Assembly: GCF_010211745.1 (NCBI RefSeq)
Contig: NZ_PDWQ01000004.1
Coordinates: 1 to 64,000 of the forward strand
Direction of reading: 5' to 3'
Length of the DNA stretch: 64,000 bases
DNA from: Pseudoxanthomonas kalamensis DSM 18571
GTDB taxonomy: Bacteria; Pseudomonadota; Gammaproteobacteria; Xanthomonadales; Xanthomonadaceae
Part shown: positions 40,302 through 47,729 of the stretch, one piece after another
Layout: every line of letters starts with the position of its first letter
How positions within the stretch are numbered: the stretch's first letter is position 1
Position numbers and translations under genes: made by a program
The notes under the pieces: model-generated
The model's input: only the letters and a program-made list of their open reading frames with translations
What the model was told of the DNA's origin: nothing
Database searches by the model: none

Positions 40302-40552
40302 CTCCTTAACCATGTTATCGTCACCAGAGGATTCCTAAGTTATTGATACGTAGAGGAATTGTTCTGGCGTCTCATGCCGGCACCACTGAGCGCGTGTCGG
40401 TTTGCGCCATGGTTATGGGCATAATTTGCAACTAGGTCAGCTTCTGATCTCGACATGACTCAGTCCAGTGCACCTGCTGATGTTCGAGAACTTCCGAAGC
40501 CGGAACCCATCTCAACAACACCGCACACGACACCTGAAAACTGAGGTGAACC
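40302..40552. other. Intergenic segment at the host/accessory boundary
   Basis: This 251-nt stretch between crcB and the next gene holds no coding region I can support. It is less GC-rich than upstream DNA and contains possible promoter hexamers such as CATAAT near 40419. This is where serS might be expected from the E. coli gene order; no trace of serS is visible. Confidence 0.4.
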
Positions 40553-41104
40553 ATGGATTGGACGGCATTGGGCGCGCTGGGGACATGGGCTGCGGTTGTC
40601 GCCGCACTCGCTATTGCCTTGAAAGACACGCTTCTGCGATGGAAGGAACGTTCAGCACGGCATATTTTGACGGCCGCCAATATTTTCCCTGAGGTTGCTC
40701 AAACCAAGAATGCCTTTGAAACTCTTATCAACGAAACTGCGCCTGAAGCGTTGCCAGAACCATCGGCCCAAGAACTTCGAGATGCCTGCGATCGCTTCCT
40801 GTCTGTAGCTGAGAATCTTGGACTACAACACCTCGCCGGGCACGCAGACCAAGTTGATGCATTGCCAGAACATATCCTGATTCCCTTGGTCAAGGCCATA
40901 ACTGTTACCAGGATGCTAGTACACAACGGTTCGATTGCTCAGAAGATTGACTGGGCAGAAACCGATGACGGACTCCGTTACGCTTTGCACGAATGGCGAG
41001 AACAAAGCCAAAGCGTTGTTGGTTCACTGAAGTGGGTTGAGCAAGGAATAGAACGATTCATGCGGACACGCCGATGGAGCAATCCAGAAGACTTCGGTTG
41101 GTAG
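40553..41104 (+). CDS. Hypothetical membrane-anchored protein
   Basis: 183 aa, not recognised. One N-terminal hydrophobic helix (ALGTWAAVVAALAIALKDTL, about residues 6-25) is followed by a helical soluble domain without cysteines. GAGGTG sits just before the ATG at 40553. Codon use is clearly less GC-biased than rarA or crcB (many A/T third positions), which suggests horizontal acquisition. A 49-codon gene follows 13 nt later. The two lie outside the transposon, which starts at 41590. Confidence 0.7.
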   Translation: MDWTALGALGTWAAVVAALAIALKDTLLRWKERSARHILTAANIFPEVAQTKNAFETLINETAPEALPEPSAQELRDACDRFLSVAENLGLQHLAGHADQVDALPEHILIPLVKAITVTRMLVHNGSIAQKIDWAETDDGLRYALHEWREQSQSVVGSLKWVEQGIERFMRTRRWSNPEDFGW

Positions 41105-41117
41105 GAAACACTCTTCA

Positions 41118-41267
41118 ATGAATGACATTGCAGACGACTACGACTATTGCACGCTTCGACTGAAACTGGATGTCGGACAAAGATATGGCGAGCCCTCAGA
41201 ACTCGTGGAATCTCATCGTGCGCTTCGAGACGCATCGGCTTCTAACTACCTGATTCTTATGTTGTGA
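41118..41267 (+). CDS. Hypothetical small protein
   Basis: 49 aa starting MNDIADDYDYCTLRLKLDVG and ending YLILMLL-like hydrophobic residues. AGGAA lies about 10 nt upstream of the ATG. It is immediately downstream of the unknown 183-aa gene with the same low-GC codon use, so co-transcription is likely. Acidic N-terminus, one cysteine, no recognised motif. It may also be the truncated 5' end of a longer gene. Confidence 0.45.
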   Translation: MNDIADDYDYCTLRLKLDVGQRYGEPSELVESHRALRDASASNYLILML

Positions 41268-41584
41268 TTTGTTGGATCATGTCGTCGTATCGGCACATGT
41301 CACGGTTAGGGATCAGACGGCACAGTTATAGGAACGCCGACAGCAATGTGGCCAACCACCGCCACAACAACCCACCATTTGCGCTTACATAATCGCGTTT
41401 TAGCAGCACCAACGGAAAATCCACCCTTCATTTTGAGTAGATGAACCGATTTAGGGTCAGTAGGTTACAAACATAAATCTAATGCATTACTTTAGGTCTT
41501 ACATAATATACATTATGCGAAATATACAGCGGATTGCCTGGTGCGTATGGCGCTGGCTGGCATGGCAGCTGCACTGCAGGCTTG
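41268..41584. promoter_or_regulatory. AT-rich non-coding segment left of the transposon, with dyad
   Basis: No gene is supported here. The stretch is markedly AT-rich around 41390-41520. It contains a 6-bp inverted repeat CATAAT-ATAC-ATTATG (41502-41517) and -10-like TATACAT within it. In the reconstructed site before transposon insertion this dyad would lie about 110 nt upstream of the copA start, so it is a candidate for the original copAB promoter/operator. That is inference from position. Confidence 0.4.
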
Positions 41585-41589
41585 CCTGG
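41585..41589. repeat. Target-site duplication, left copy (CCTGG)
   Basis: CCTGG directly precedes the left terminal repeat and is repeated exactly after the right terminal repeat at 49211-49215. A 5-bp duplication is the rule for Tn7, Tn5053 and Mu-type DDE transposases. Confidence 0.85.
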
Positions 41590-41613
41590 TGTTGATTGCA
41601 GAGAATTTGGGGG
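41590..41613 (+). repeat. Left terminal inverted repeat
   Basis: Starts TGTTGATTGCAGAGAATTTG. Within the first ~120 nt the pentamer GCAGA recurs at 41598, 41621 and 41703, each followed by an A/T-rich tract. These are candidate TnsB binding sites, as Tn7-type ends carry several copies of a ~20-bp transposase site. Confidence 0.82.
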
Positions 41614-41813
41614 CAACGAGGCAGAAATACTGCATTTCGAAGTAAAGAAATCTGACGTGCCGGGTGCCCATTCAGAGTTGTTTGAGCCTCGGCTCGCATG
41701 CAGCAGAACTTTTTATTTGCAGGTTTGCAGTGTGCGTCTGGGCTGAGCTGTCTTTTTGTGCTCAAGTGGCGCTGGAAACTCTTAGGTCTCAGCACCGTCG
41801 GCTTGGGTACGCT

Positions 41814-41984
41814 TCAGATGCCTGTGCCTGGCAACAGGGAGCTCGTCGGAACGAACCCATCTTCCCACTGGCGGCCCCATTCCTTGATCGCCGCCCACTG
41901 CTCGGGCGTGAAATCAAGGATGTCGTCATCGATGGCTGGCGGCACAACGTCTTGGGATGGGCAGATTTCAGTTTTCTTGGTCAT
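41814..41984 (-). CDS. Possible small protein in the transposon left arm
   Basis: 56 codons from the ATG at 41984: MTKKTEICPSQDVVPPAI at the start, then an acidic DDDILDF, and EQWAAIKEWGRQWEDG. The composition is protein-like (amphipathic Trp-rich helix) but the ribosome site is weak. Just upstream on the same strand are remnants of another acidic reading frame (for example EEELLALMPELPEGEND) overlapping by ATGA. The arrangement recalls small antitoxin-like gene pairs; no family is recognised. Confidence 0.35.
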   Translation of the reverse strand: MTKKTEICPSQDVVPPAIDDDILDFTPEQWAAIKEWGRQWEDGFVPTSSLLPGTGI

Positions 41985-42117
41985 GATCTTCGTCTATTCC
42001 GGGGTCTGAGGAGTCGTCGTCGATCATTCTCACCTTCGGGCAGTTCGGGCATCAGAGCCAGCAATTCTTCCTCTGACTTCGTCTGTATAGATCACCACCT
42101 ACCCTTCGGTACGAACT

Positions 42118-43061
42118 TTAGCGCGCTTTTCTGCCGCTGGTGATACCCCGTCGCTTACTCACTGGCTTTCGCTGCTTCAACGGGATCTCGCTTCGCCGAA
42201 TCGCCGCTTCCAAGGCCGCGGGTAGATCCTGGAACTTTGCCAGTTGCTTTTCGATCGCATCGGCACGAGCGCGCTCGATGCCGGCGACCCGGCTCGCCTC
42301 GGCGGCCGTTGCTTTGGCCAATTCTGCGGCCTGCCGCAGCGATTTCTCGATGGCAGCATGCTCCTTGGTCATGGTAGCCAACCGAGATTGCAGTTCCTTG
42401 GCCTCCTGACGAGCGCGATCGATCTCAGTATGAGCGCGATCCTCGACAGCTCGCACATGTTGAGCAAGTCCTTCGCGTTCGGAGCGGGCGGCGTGCTGCA
42501 ACTCCTGTATGCGCACGTCGAGGGATTGCCGTGCGGTATCTGCTTCTACAACCCCGGCGAGCGCAGCATCACGTTGCCGGATAATTTCCTCAACTCGCCC
42601 CTCGAACTGGCTGACCAGCCGTTGCAGCTCAGCGGCCTGGGTTGTGGCAAGTCGTTCGGCCTGGGCAGCGGCGTCCACCTTTTGACGCAGTGCCGCAGCT
42701 TCGGCAGCGAAGCCCTCCTGTTCCTGTCGGAGCGCTCCCTGTTCCGCCTGCAAGGCGGCGCGGTCGGCGGCAAGTGCTTCCGAGGCAGCGGTATGGGTAT
42801 GCTCGAGCGCCAACGCCCACCACTCCCCTGCCAGAGCGGCAACCGCCTCTGGCGCGTCTGGAACTGCCAAGTGGGTTCGCTGACCCTGCAGCCGATCACC
42901 GAGCCCCCGCCACCAGGTCTCCAGCCAGCGCGTGACTGTGTTCGGTGAACCGGTGCCCAAATGCGCGCGAATGCGCTCGACGGTCGGGTCGGCCGCTCGC
43001 CGATAGCGACGATCTCATCGGCCGCGGTATGGACGTCGGATTCGGTAATCCCTCGGGCCAT
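42118..43061 (-). pseudogene. KfrA-like DNA-binding coiled-coil protein, frameshifted
   Basis: The start ATG at 43061 has a strong AGGAGG site and encodes ESDVHTAADEIVAIGERPT, the beginning of the KfrA N-terminal DNA-binding domain. The matching continuation (VERIRAHLGTGSPNTVTRW) lies in another frame and runs to 42118 through a long coiled coil rich in Ala/Gln/Glu/Arg. The frames are separated by a tandem duplication of GTCGG (42983-42992, plus strand). With one copy the gene would encode 312 aa without interruption. KfrA proteins are plasmid-borne DNA-binding, filament-forming regulators; a role in the transposon is unknown. Confidence 0.85.
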
Positions 43062-43545
43062 GAAAGTGCCTCCTACGCGAGTGCCCTACTCTGTTGATTA
43101 TGTACTCACGATAAGTGATGAGCATCGGAGTCATGCGAATCAGACCCAACTTCGCCAACAGGACGCCATGAATCTCCACTACCCTTTCCATCGGGAGTTC
43201 GACGGGGCCGGTAAGGTCCCATAAGAGAGATTCATACAGTGCTTTGGCTTCGTATATGCGGGGGTCTTCATGAACCACATCCTTAAGCCATTTCGAATTG
43301 ATCCCCTTGAGTGCTCCCGGGTCGTGGCCGTCATGAAAATACCTTTCGAAGGTCCTGCGCCTTCCTCGCTGCTCTGACGCTTGGGCATCTGTCGGCGTCC
43401 CCTCATCAATCTTTTTCAACCAGAAGTCATCCACCTTCTGCCAGGAATCAGCACCGGGGGTCAGGTAATACACCAGCCAGGCCCACAGCCGGTTCCGCGT
43501 GCGTAAGGAAACATCCGTCGGCTTAGGTCCGGGGGTTTTCTTCAC
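43015..43545 (-). CDS. Hypothetical transposon protein
   Basis: 176 aa from a GTG at 43545 with GGAG 8 nt upstream. Basic N-terminus KKTPGPKPTDVSLRTRNRLW, a central KRG/RRR-rich region, and a basic C-terminus (RRRHFHGPRDYRIRRPYRGR). No catalytic motif is visible. Its last 47 nt overlap the start of the KfrA-like gene, so the two form an operon divergent from the tns side. A DNA-associated role is suggested only by charge and partner. Confidence 0.65.
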   Translation of the reverse strand: MKKTPGPKPTDVSLRTRNRLWAWLVYYLTPGADSWQKVDDFWLKKIDEGTPTDAQASEQRGRRRTFERYFHDGHDPGALKGINSKWLKDVVHEDPRIYEAKALYESLLWDLTGPVELPMERVVEIHGVLLAKLGLIRMTPMLITYREYIINRVGHSRRRHFHGPRDYRIRRPYRGR

Positions 43546-43663
43546 CGTATCGTCTCCGTTGGATGGCAATTGCCCGGCAAATGGCATGCCACAAATGCTT
43601 CGGGGAGTATGCAACCTTCTGGTGCCACTACCGGCCATTAAGGGGCGCTAGGCGCCACCAACC
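43546..43663. promoter_or_regulatory. Divergent promoter region inside the transposon
   Basis: This 118-nt gap separates the two divergent transposon operons. It contains an inverted repeat GGCGC-TAG-GCGCC (43644-43656) ending 7 nt before the small DNA-binding-protein start. It is a plausible operator for that protein or for KfrA-like binding; unproven. Confidence 0.4.
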
Positions 43664-43960
43664 ATGGAAAGCCACCCGCACCCACCCCATCCGAACGACG
43701 TGGTCAAGGCCCTCGTGGACGTCTACGGTGAAGTCGTAGGTGGGAAGGCTCTGCACCGTTGCCTAGGATTTCGTAGCACCAGATCATTTCAGCGTGCACT
43801 GCAGGCTGGGAATCTGCCGGTGCAGACCTTTTTGCTTCCTGGACGGCGGGGACGGTTCGCTCGGACGCGGGACATTGCGCTGTGGGTCAAACAGCTCGGC
43901 CAGAAGCCTGAATTGGCGGACGTCATGCTCATCACAGACCATACCCGCACCAACCAATAA
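43664..43960 (+). CDS. Small winged-helix-like DNA-binding protein
   Basis: 98 aa. The pattern LGFRSTRSFQRALQAGNLPV followed by PGRRGRFARTRDIALWVKQL is that of small excisionase/PrtN-like helix-turn-helix proteins: a short recognition helix, LPV, then an arginine-rich wing and an aliphatic helix. The ribosome site is weak. It precedes the tns genes by about 200 nt on the same strand. Likely a regulator of transposition or an accessory end-binding protein; inferred from fold pattern and position. Confidence 0.65.
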   Translation: MESHPHPPHPNDVVKALVDVYGEVVGGKALHRCLGFRSTRSFQRALQAGNLPVQTFLLPGRRGRFARTRDIALWVKQLGQKPELADVMLITDHTRTNQ

Positions 43961-44023
43961 GGAGGGACAATTAGCTCAATCGGAAGACGTCGCGACGTGT
44001 CATCGACGTTACCCACAACGCGA

Positions 44024-44045
44024 AAAGCCCCTGCGAAGAGGGGCC
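44024..44045. terminator. Hairpin between the small regulator and the tns operon
   Basis: A 6-bp stem GCCCCT (44027-44032) / AGGGGC (44039-44044) with a 6-nt loop. On the minus strand it is followed by TTTT; on the plus strand it is followed by only CTTA. It may insulate the tns operon from antisense or upstream transcription. The rest of the 205-nt gap (43961-44165) holds no supported gene. Confidence 0.4.
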
Positions 44046-44165
44046 TTAAGCGGATCTTAGTTTGGCGGCTAAGCCCGTTTAGGGGACCACGATTCGCTGG
44101 GCATGTCAAGGCTCTGCACTCATTCAGGTGCGAGGTCACGGGCGTCATTTGTCTGGAGAAAATCA

Positions 44166-44897
44166 GTGGTCCAACCAATCAATACCGTGGGCGAAGGCCG
44201 GGCAGCAAATCCTCTCGCCGACAACGCCGTGCCGTTCCAGCCCCGTCCGCTGACGCTAGCGGAGGAAAAGCGGCTCGATCTGTACTATTACCATTCCCCA
44301 AAAAACGGCGAGCGGCTTGTCAGCGTAGTGGAGCCTTGCCGGCTTGCGATCGCACTCGATCTCGAATTTGATGTCGACGTCACGAGCTACGTAGAGCGCC
44401 CTCGTGCCCTACTGGTTGACGAACGTGAAGTTGAACTCTGTTTCTGGATTAGACGTCGCAGCGCAGCTGAAACTTTCGTGGTTTTTCGACGTCAAGCAAA
44501 ACCAAGCGTCCCGGCACTCCGGGCAGAAGAAAAGCTCTGTTCCAAGCTCCTTGATGCCGCGAACGCCGCTGGGCTTTCGCTCACTATCCGGAAACCCGCC
44601 TCCATACTCGCTTCCCGGATTGCCAATGCAACCCGTCTAGAGCTTCTGCCGTACGTGCAAGCCGCAGCAAGATTAGAAGGTATCGACGTCTTCTTGAGCG
44701 CGATCCTCGCACACATGGGTTCCAATCCGAAGAGTTCGTTTCAGACCATTGAGCGTTCCCTGTGCGGCCCATTTGATTGGCGCGATGTTCGCAGTGCCAC
44801 CTGCTCACTCATCCATCGGGGTGTCCTGGGTATCGATTTCAGCGAGAAACTCAAGACTTCATCGGCGGTGTACTTGAAAGATGACCGCCATGCATGA
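44166..44897 (+). CDS. TnsA-like transposition protein, probably catalytically inactive
   Basis: 243 aa from a GTG with GGAG 7 nt upstream (an ATG at 44103 is possible). Position before tnsB and a partial pattern suggest TnsA: SVVEPCRLAIALDLEFDVDV then SYVERPRALLV resembles the E...(D/E)xDVxxYxEQP region of TnsA nucleases. Where TnsA has its catalytic PDF and VEVK motifs, this protein reads LCFW (91-94) and FVVFRR (104-109), so the metal-binding Asp and the Lys appear lost. The C-terminal half could be the TnsC-contacting domain. Homology is inferred from context and pattern. Confidence 0.6.
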   Translation: MVQPINTVGEGRAANPLADNAVPFQPRPLTLAEEKRLDLYYYHSPKNGERLVSVVEPCRLAIALDLEFDVDVTSYVERPRALLVDEREVELCFWIRRRSAAETFVVFRRQAKPSVPALRAEEKLCSKLLDAANAAGLSLTIRKPASILASRIANATRLELLPYVQAAARLEGIDVFLSAILAHMGSNPKSSFQTIERSLCGPFDWRDVRSATCSLIHRGVLGIDFSEKLKTSSAVYLKDDRHA

Positions 44898-46779
44898 TCT
44901 GACCTTCAAGGATCTATCGTCGTGGGACCAAATAAATCCCGTCGGGCTTTCGCCAAAAGAGCAAAAGGCGTTCCAATCGCGGCGGAAAGCGGTCACGGCA
45001 GTTACGAAGGGCCACACGATCGCGGCAGCGGCAAAGCGGCATGGCGTCAACGCCAGGACCCTGGCTTCCACAATCCAGAAGGCGACCTCCAAAGCTCCCG
45101 ACGGCAGGCCATGGGGATGGCGAGCTTGCCTGCCCCATCGCGTCAGACTGGCTCGCGCCACCGCGCCCGAGGAATTCCCACTAGTCGCCGGTCCTGGCGC
45201 GTTTTCCGCCTTTTTGCGGAAATCCACGGAGTTCCAGGAACGCCTTGTCAATTATTCGGGCCCGGTCCCGGGAAGAAACGCTCCCAGCACCAAATTCGAA
45301 GCATTCTTCAAGACGCTGTGCGCATGGATCCGAGAAGCGGTCCCCAAGGACCGTTACCCGGCCAACGACAAGACGTATGCACGCCGAAGCGTCATCGAGT
45401 TCATCAAGAAGCAGCGCAAGGGACACCCCTTCATTGATGACGACTTCCAGGTCGAAGATGCTGTGATCGCAAGCCAACTCGGCGAAGTCTTCGCGCTGCA
45501 GCTTGGGGACTGGGTTCAATACGACGGTCACAGCATGGATTGCGAATTCCATGTTGAAGGCGAAGACGCTGACGGAAACCCCTATCTCCAGCAGGTCACC
45601 AAGACTTGGCTGCTGGTCGGCTACATGGCGTTGTTACGTTTGTGCTCGAGTTGGATGCTCTCGTTCACGAAAAACTACAACGGGACCGACTTCAACCAGG
45701 TCTGTGCGAATAGCCTGCGGCAATGGACGCCTCGCGAAATCTTGGCGCCATCAATGACCTATGTCCCGGGAAGCGGCATTGGCACTGCCGAGGCGATCGG
45801 CTTCGTCACGTCGGGCGCGATCACCAGTATTGACAATGCCATGGCTCACAAGCTGGACGTGAATCGACAGCGGATGGCGGGAGAACTCCTCGGCGTAATC
45901 CATTTTGGCAGAAGTGGCGTTCCAGAGACGCGCGGGCATCTGGAAGCATGGAACAAGCGGATTGAGGAAGCGGTCGTCCGTGAACTCCCCGGGGGTTACC
46001 GCCCGGCAGGTGAAAACAGCGATACGCCAACCAGGACCAACTCGCACGCGCCAGAGAAATACCCAGTAGTGATCGAAGCACTCGAAGACCTCATGGACGT
46101 CACGATCAGTGCGTCGAATGTCACTGGCCTCGATGCTTTCCAATCACGGTCACCCACGCAGGTACTGCAGTCTTTTGTGGCTTCTGGCGGATGGATATTC
46201 GCAACGCGCGACCATGAAAGCAGAGCAAATGCCCTTTCGAAGCTGTCGTGCTCTGTGGTTTTTTCCGGATCAAAGCAGAAAAAGCGACAGCCATATGTGC
46301 GCTACCGGTACGCACGATACCGTTCGGTATCGTTGAAGAACCGCTGGGATCTCATTGGCGAAAGATTCGCCGCGCAGGTCGACATCCATGATGGCCGATT
46401 CCTTCGCCTATACAACGAAAAAGGCGAGCTCTTCGTCGTGTTGCGTGCAGCGCGTCCATGGGGACGATCTGCCCATAGCCTTGCGCTGCGTAAGTTGATC
46501 TACCGCTTGGCACGACAAGGACGCTTCGAGATCCGGGGCGTTAAAGACGCTATGCCGGTGTTCCGGGAGTACCTGCGCAAACAATTCCATGCAAGCCGGG
46601 AGGCAGCCACGATGGCGATCCAGTTCCGGCAGGACCTCAATGCCACCACCGCGTTGGGCACTACTGATTCGCGGCCAGCGTCAGCGCCTCCCCCGGGCAA
46701 ACCCGCGCCCTCCAGTGTTGATGTCTATGTGCCCCTCACTGGTCGGGTCACCTTGGGCAAGAAGGGAGATGCACGATGA
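44881..46779 (+). CDS. DDE transposase, TnsB/TniA family
   Basis: 632 aa. An N-terminal helix-turn-helix (TIAAAAKRHGVNARTLASTI, ~46-65) leads to an RNase H-like integrase core: first Asp in WVQYDGHSMD (D215, with D220 close by), second in AITSIDNAMAHK (D318), and Glu in ETRGHLEAW (E355), giving a DD36E spacing. The C-terminal third is basic and ends in a proline/alanine-rich tail, where TnsB proteins contact TnsC. It overlaps the tnsA-like gene by 17 nt and tnsC by ATGA. It should bind the terminal repeats and join 3' ends to target DNA. Confidence 0.88.
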   Translation: MTAMHDLTFKDLSSWDQINPVGLSPKEQKAFQSRRKAVTAVTKGHTIAAAAKRHGVNARTLASTIQKATSKAPDGRPWGWRACLPHRVRLARATAPEEFPLVAGPGAFSAFLRKSTEFQERLVNYSGPVPGRNAPSTKFEAFFKTLCAWIREAVPKDRYPANDKTYARRSVIEFIKKQRKGHPFIDDDFQVEDAVIASQLGEVFALQLGDWVQYDGHSMDCEFHVEGEDADGNPYLQQVTKTWLLVGYMALLRLCSSWMLSFTKNYNGTDFNQVCANSLRQWTPREILAPSMTYVPGSGIGTAEAIGFVTSGAITSIDNAMAHKLDVNRQRMAGELLGVIHFGRSGVPETRGHLEAWNKRIEEAVVRELPGGYRPAGENSDTPTRTNSHAPEKYPVVIEALEDLMDVTISASNVTGLDAFQSRSPTQVLQSFVASGGWIFATRDHESRANALSKLSCSVVFSGSKQKKRQPYVRYRYARYRSVSLKNRWDLIGERFAAQVDIHDGRFLRLYNEKGELFVVLRAARPWGRSAHSLALRKLIYRLARQGRFEIRGVKDAMPVFREYLRKQFHASREAATMAIQFRQDLNATTALGTTDSRPASAPPPGKPAPSSVDVYVPLTGRVTLGKKGDAR

Positions 46780-47729
46780 CTGTCTTCTACTGGCATGGAA
46801 AGCCCATCGTACCGTCACTCTCGATGGAGGACTCACTCACGAAGCTCGCGTCTGCCATAGAGGCGGAATACAAGGGGGCGGGCCTGCACTCCTTGACTCG
46901 ATTCGGAAAGAGCACGCTCGCGGAGTACATCTATGCGTACCACGATTGGATAGACATCCCCTATGTGGCAAAGCGGGCTGATGTTCGATCCATCGGAAGT
47001 GGTGAAAGCGCGATGTTCGACTGGTTTCTCACACAAATCGGAGTCCAGCCAGTTGCACGCCAGCTTCCCGACCAGAAACTCAACAGGATCGTCAACACCG
47101 TCACCATGCAGTTGCAATCCGCGAGCGCGCGCCTCTATTTGCTCATTGTGGATGATGCCAATCTCATAGAGCCTGACGCCTTCCAGCACTTCATCACCAT
47201 CGACAATGCACTTGAAAAATCGGGAATTTCTCTCTTCGTCGTATTCTTGTTCCAGGACAATCACACCACTAGCAAGCGCGAACAGATCAATAAATTGGTT
47301 GTCTCCCCTCAGATTCGGAGTCGCTTCCTGACGCGTTACCACCGAATTTTTGGGATACGCGGACCAGATGACATTTTCGTCTTCATCCAGCGCTTTGAAG
47401 ATGAAGTGGAGATGGCGCTTGAGGCTGGGATCACGCTACCCAGGAGCATGGCGCCAGCGCTCTACGACTCGAATTGGCGCATGCGCAACGCGAGCGGCAT
47501 GATTTGGGAACAGGGCTGCATTCATCGCGCTGCCGCAGGTCACTCAGACATCGACGAGTGGCCGATGAAGGCATTCAGTCTGATCGTGTACTACCTGTCG
47601 ACACGTGTGATCTGCGAGCCCGGTTTCACTGGCTTCACGACGGAACATATAGATCAGGCCATACGGTTCTCCGACCTCGCCGCATTTGACGGCGAATCCG
47701 GTGCGGTGGAGTTCAGCGATGATCCCTAG
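46776..47729 (+). CDS. AAA+ transposition regulator, TnsC/TniB family
   Basis: 317 aa. The P-loop is TRFGKSTLAEYIY (~41-53), slightly degenerate at its first glycine position. Walker B is LYLLIVDDANLIE (~120-132), followed by an arginine-rich sensor region (SPQIRSRFLTRYHR). TnsC proteins polymerise on target DNA with ATP and link the target selector to the transposase. GGGAG lies 7 nt before the ATG. Confidence 0.88.
   Translation: MTVFYWHGKPIVPSLSMEDSLTKLASAIEAEYKGAGLHSLTRFGKSTLAEYIYAYHDWIDIPYVAKRADVRSIGSGESAMFDWFLTQIGVQPVARQLPDQKLNRIVNTVTMQLQSASARLYLLIVDDANLIEPDAFQHFITIDNALEKSGISLFVVFLFQDNHTTSKREQINKLVVSPQIRSRFLTRYHRIFGIRGPDDIFVFIQRFEDEVEMALEAGITLPRSMAPALYDSNWRMRNASGMIWEQGCIHRAAAGHSDIDEWPMKAFSLIVYYLSTRVICEPGFTGFTTEHIDQAIRFSDLAAFDGESGAVEFSDDP

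Noticed and set aside
41664-42143. Open frame on the plus strand in the transposon left arm
   Set aside because: No ribosome site and atypical composition; the minus-strand mini-gene at 41814-41984 is the better candidate here.
43961-44015. Possible tRNA gene (TTAGCTCAATCGG resembles a tRNA D-arm)
   Set aside because: The D-stem cannot close (GCTC faces GACG), no T-arm GTTCGA follows and no acceptor pairing is found. At most a fragment or a chance match.
43997-44371. Basic 124-codon open frame upstream of and overlapping the tnsA-like gene
   Set aside because: It runs through a hairpin and then out of frame across the TnsA-like coding region; the very basic Arg-rich translation looks like an off-frame reading.
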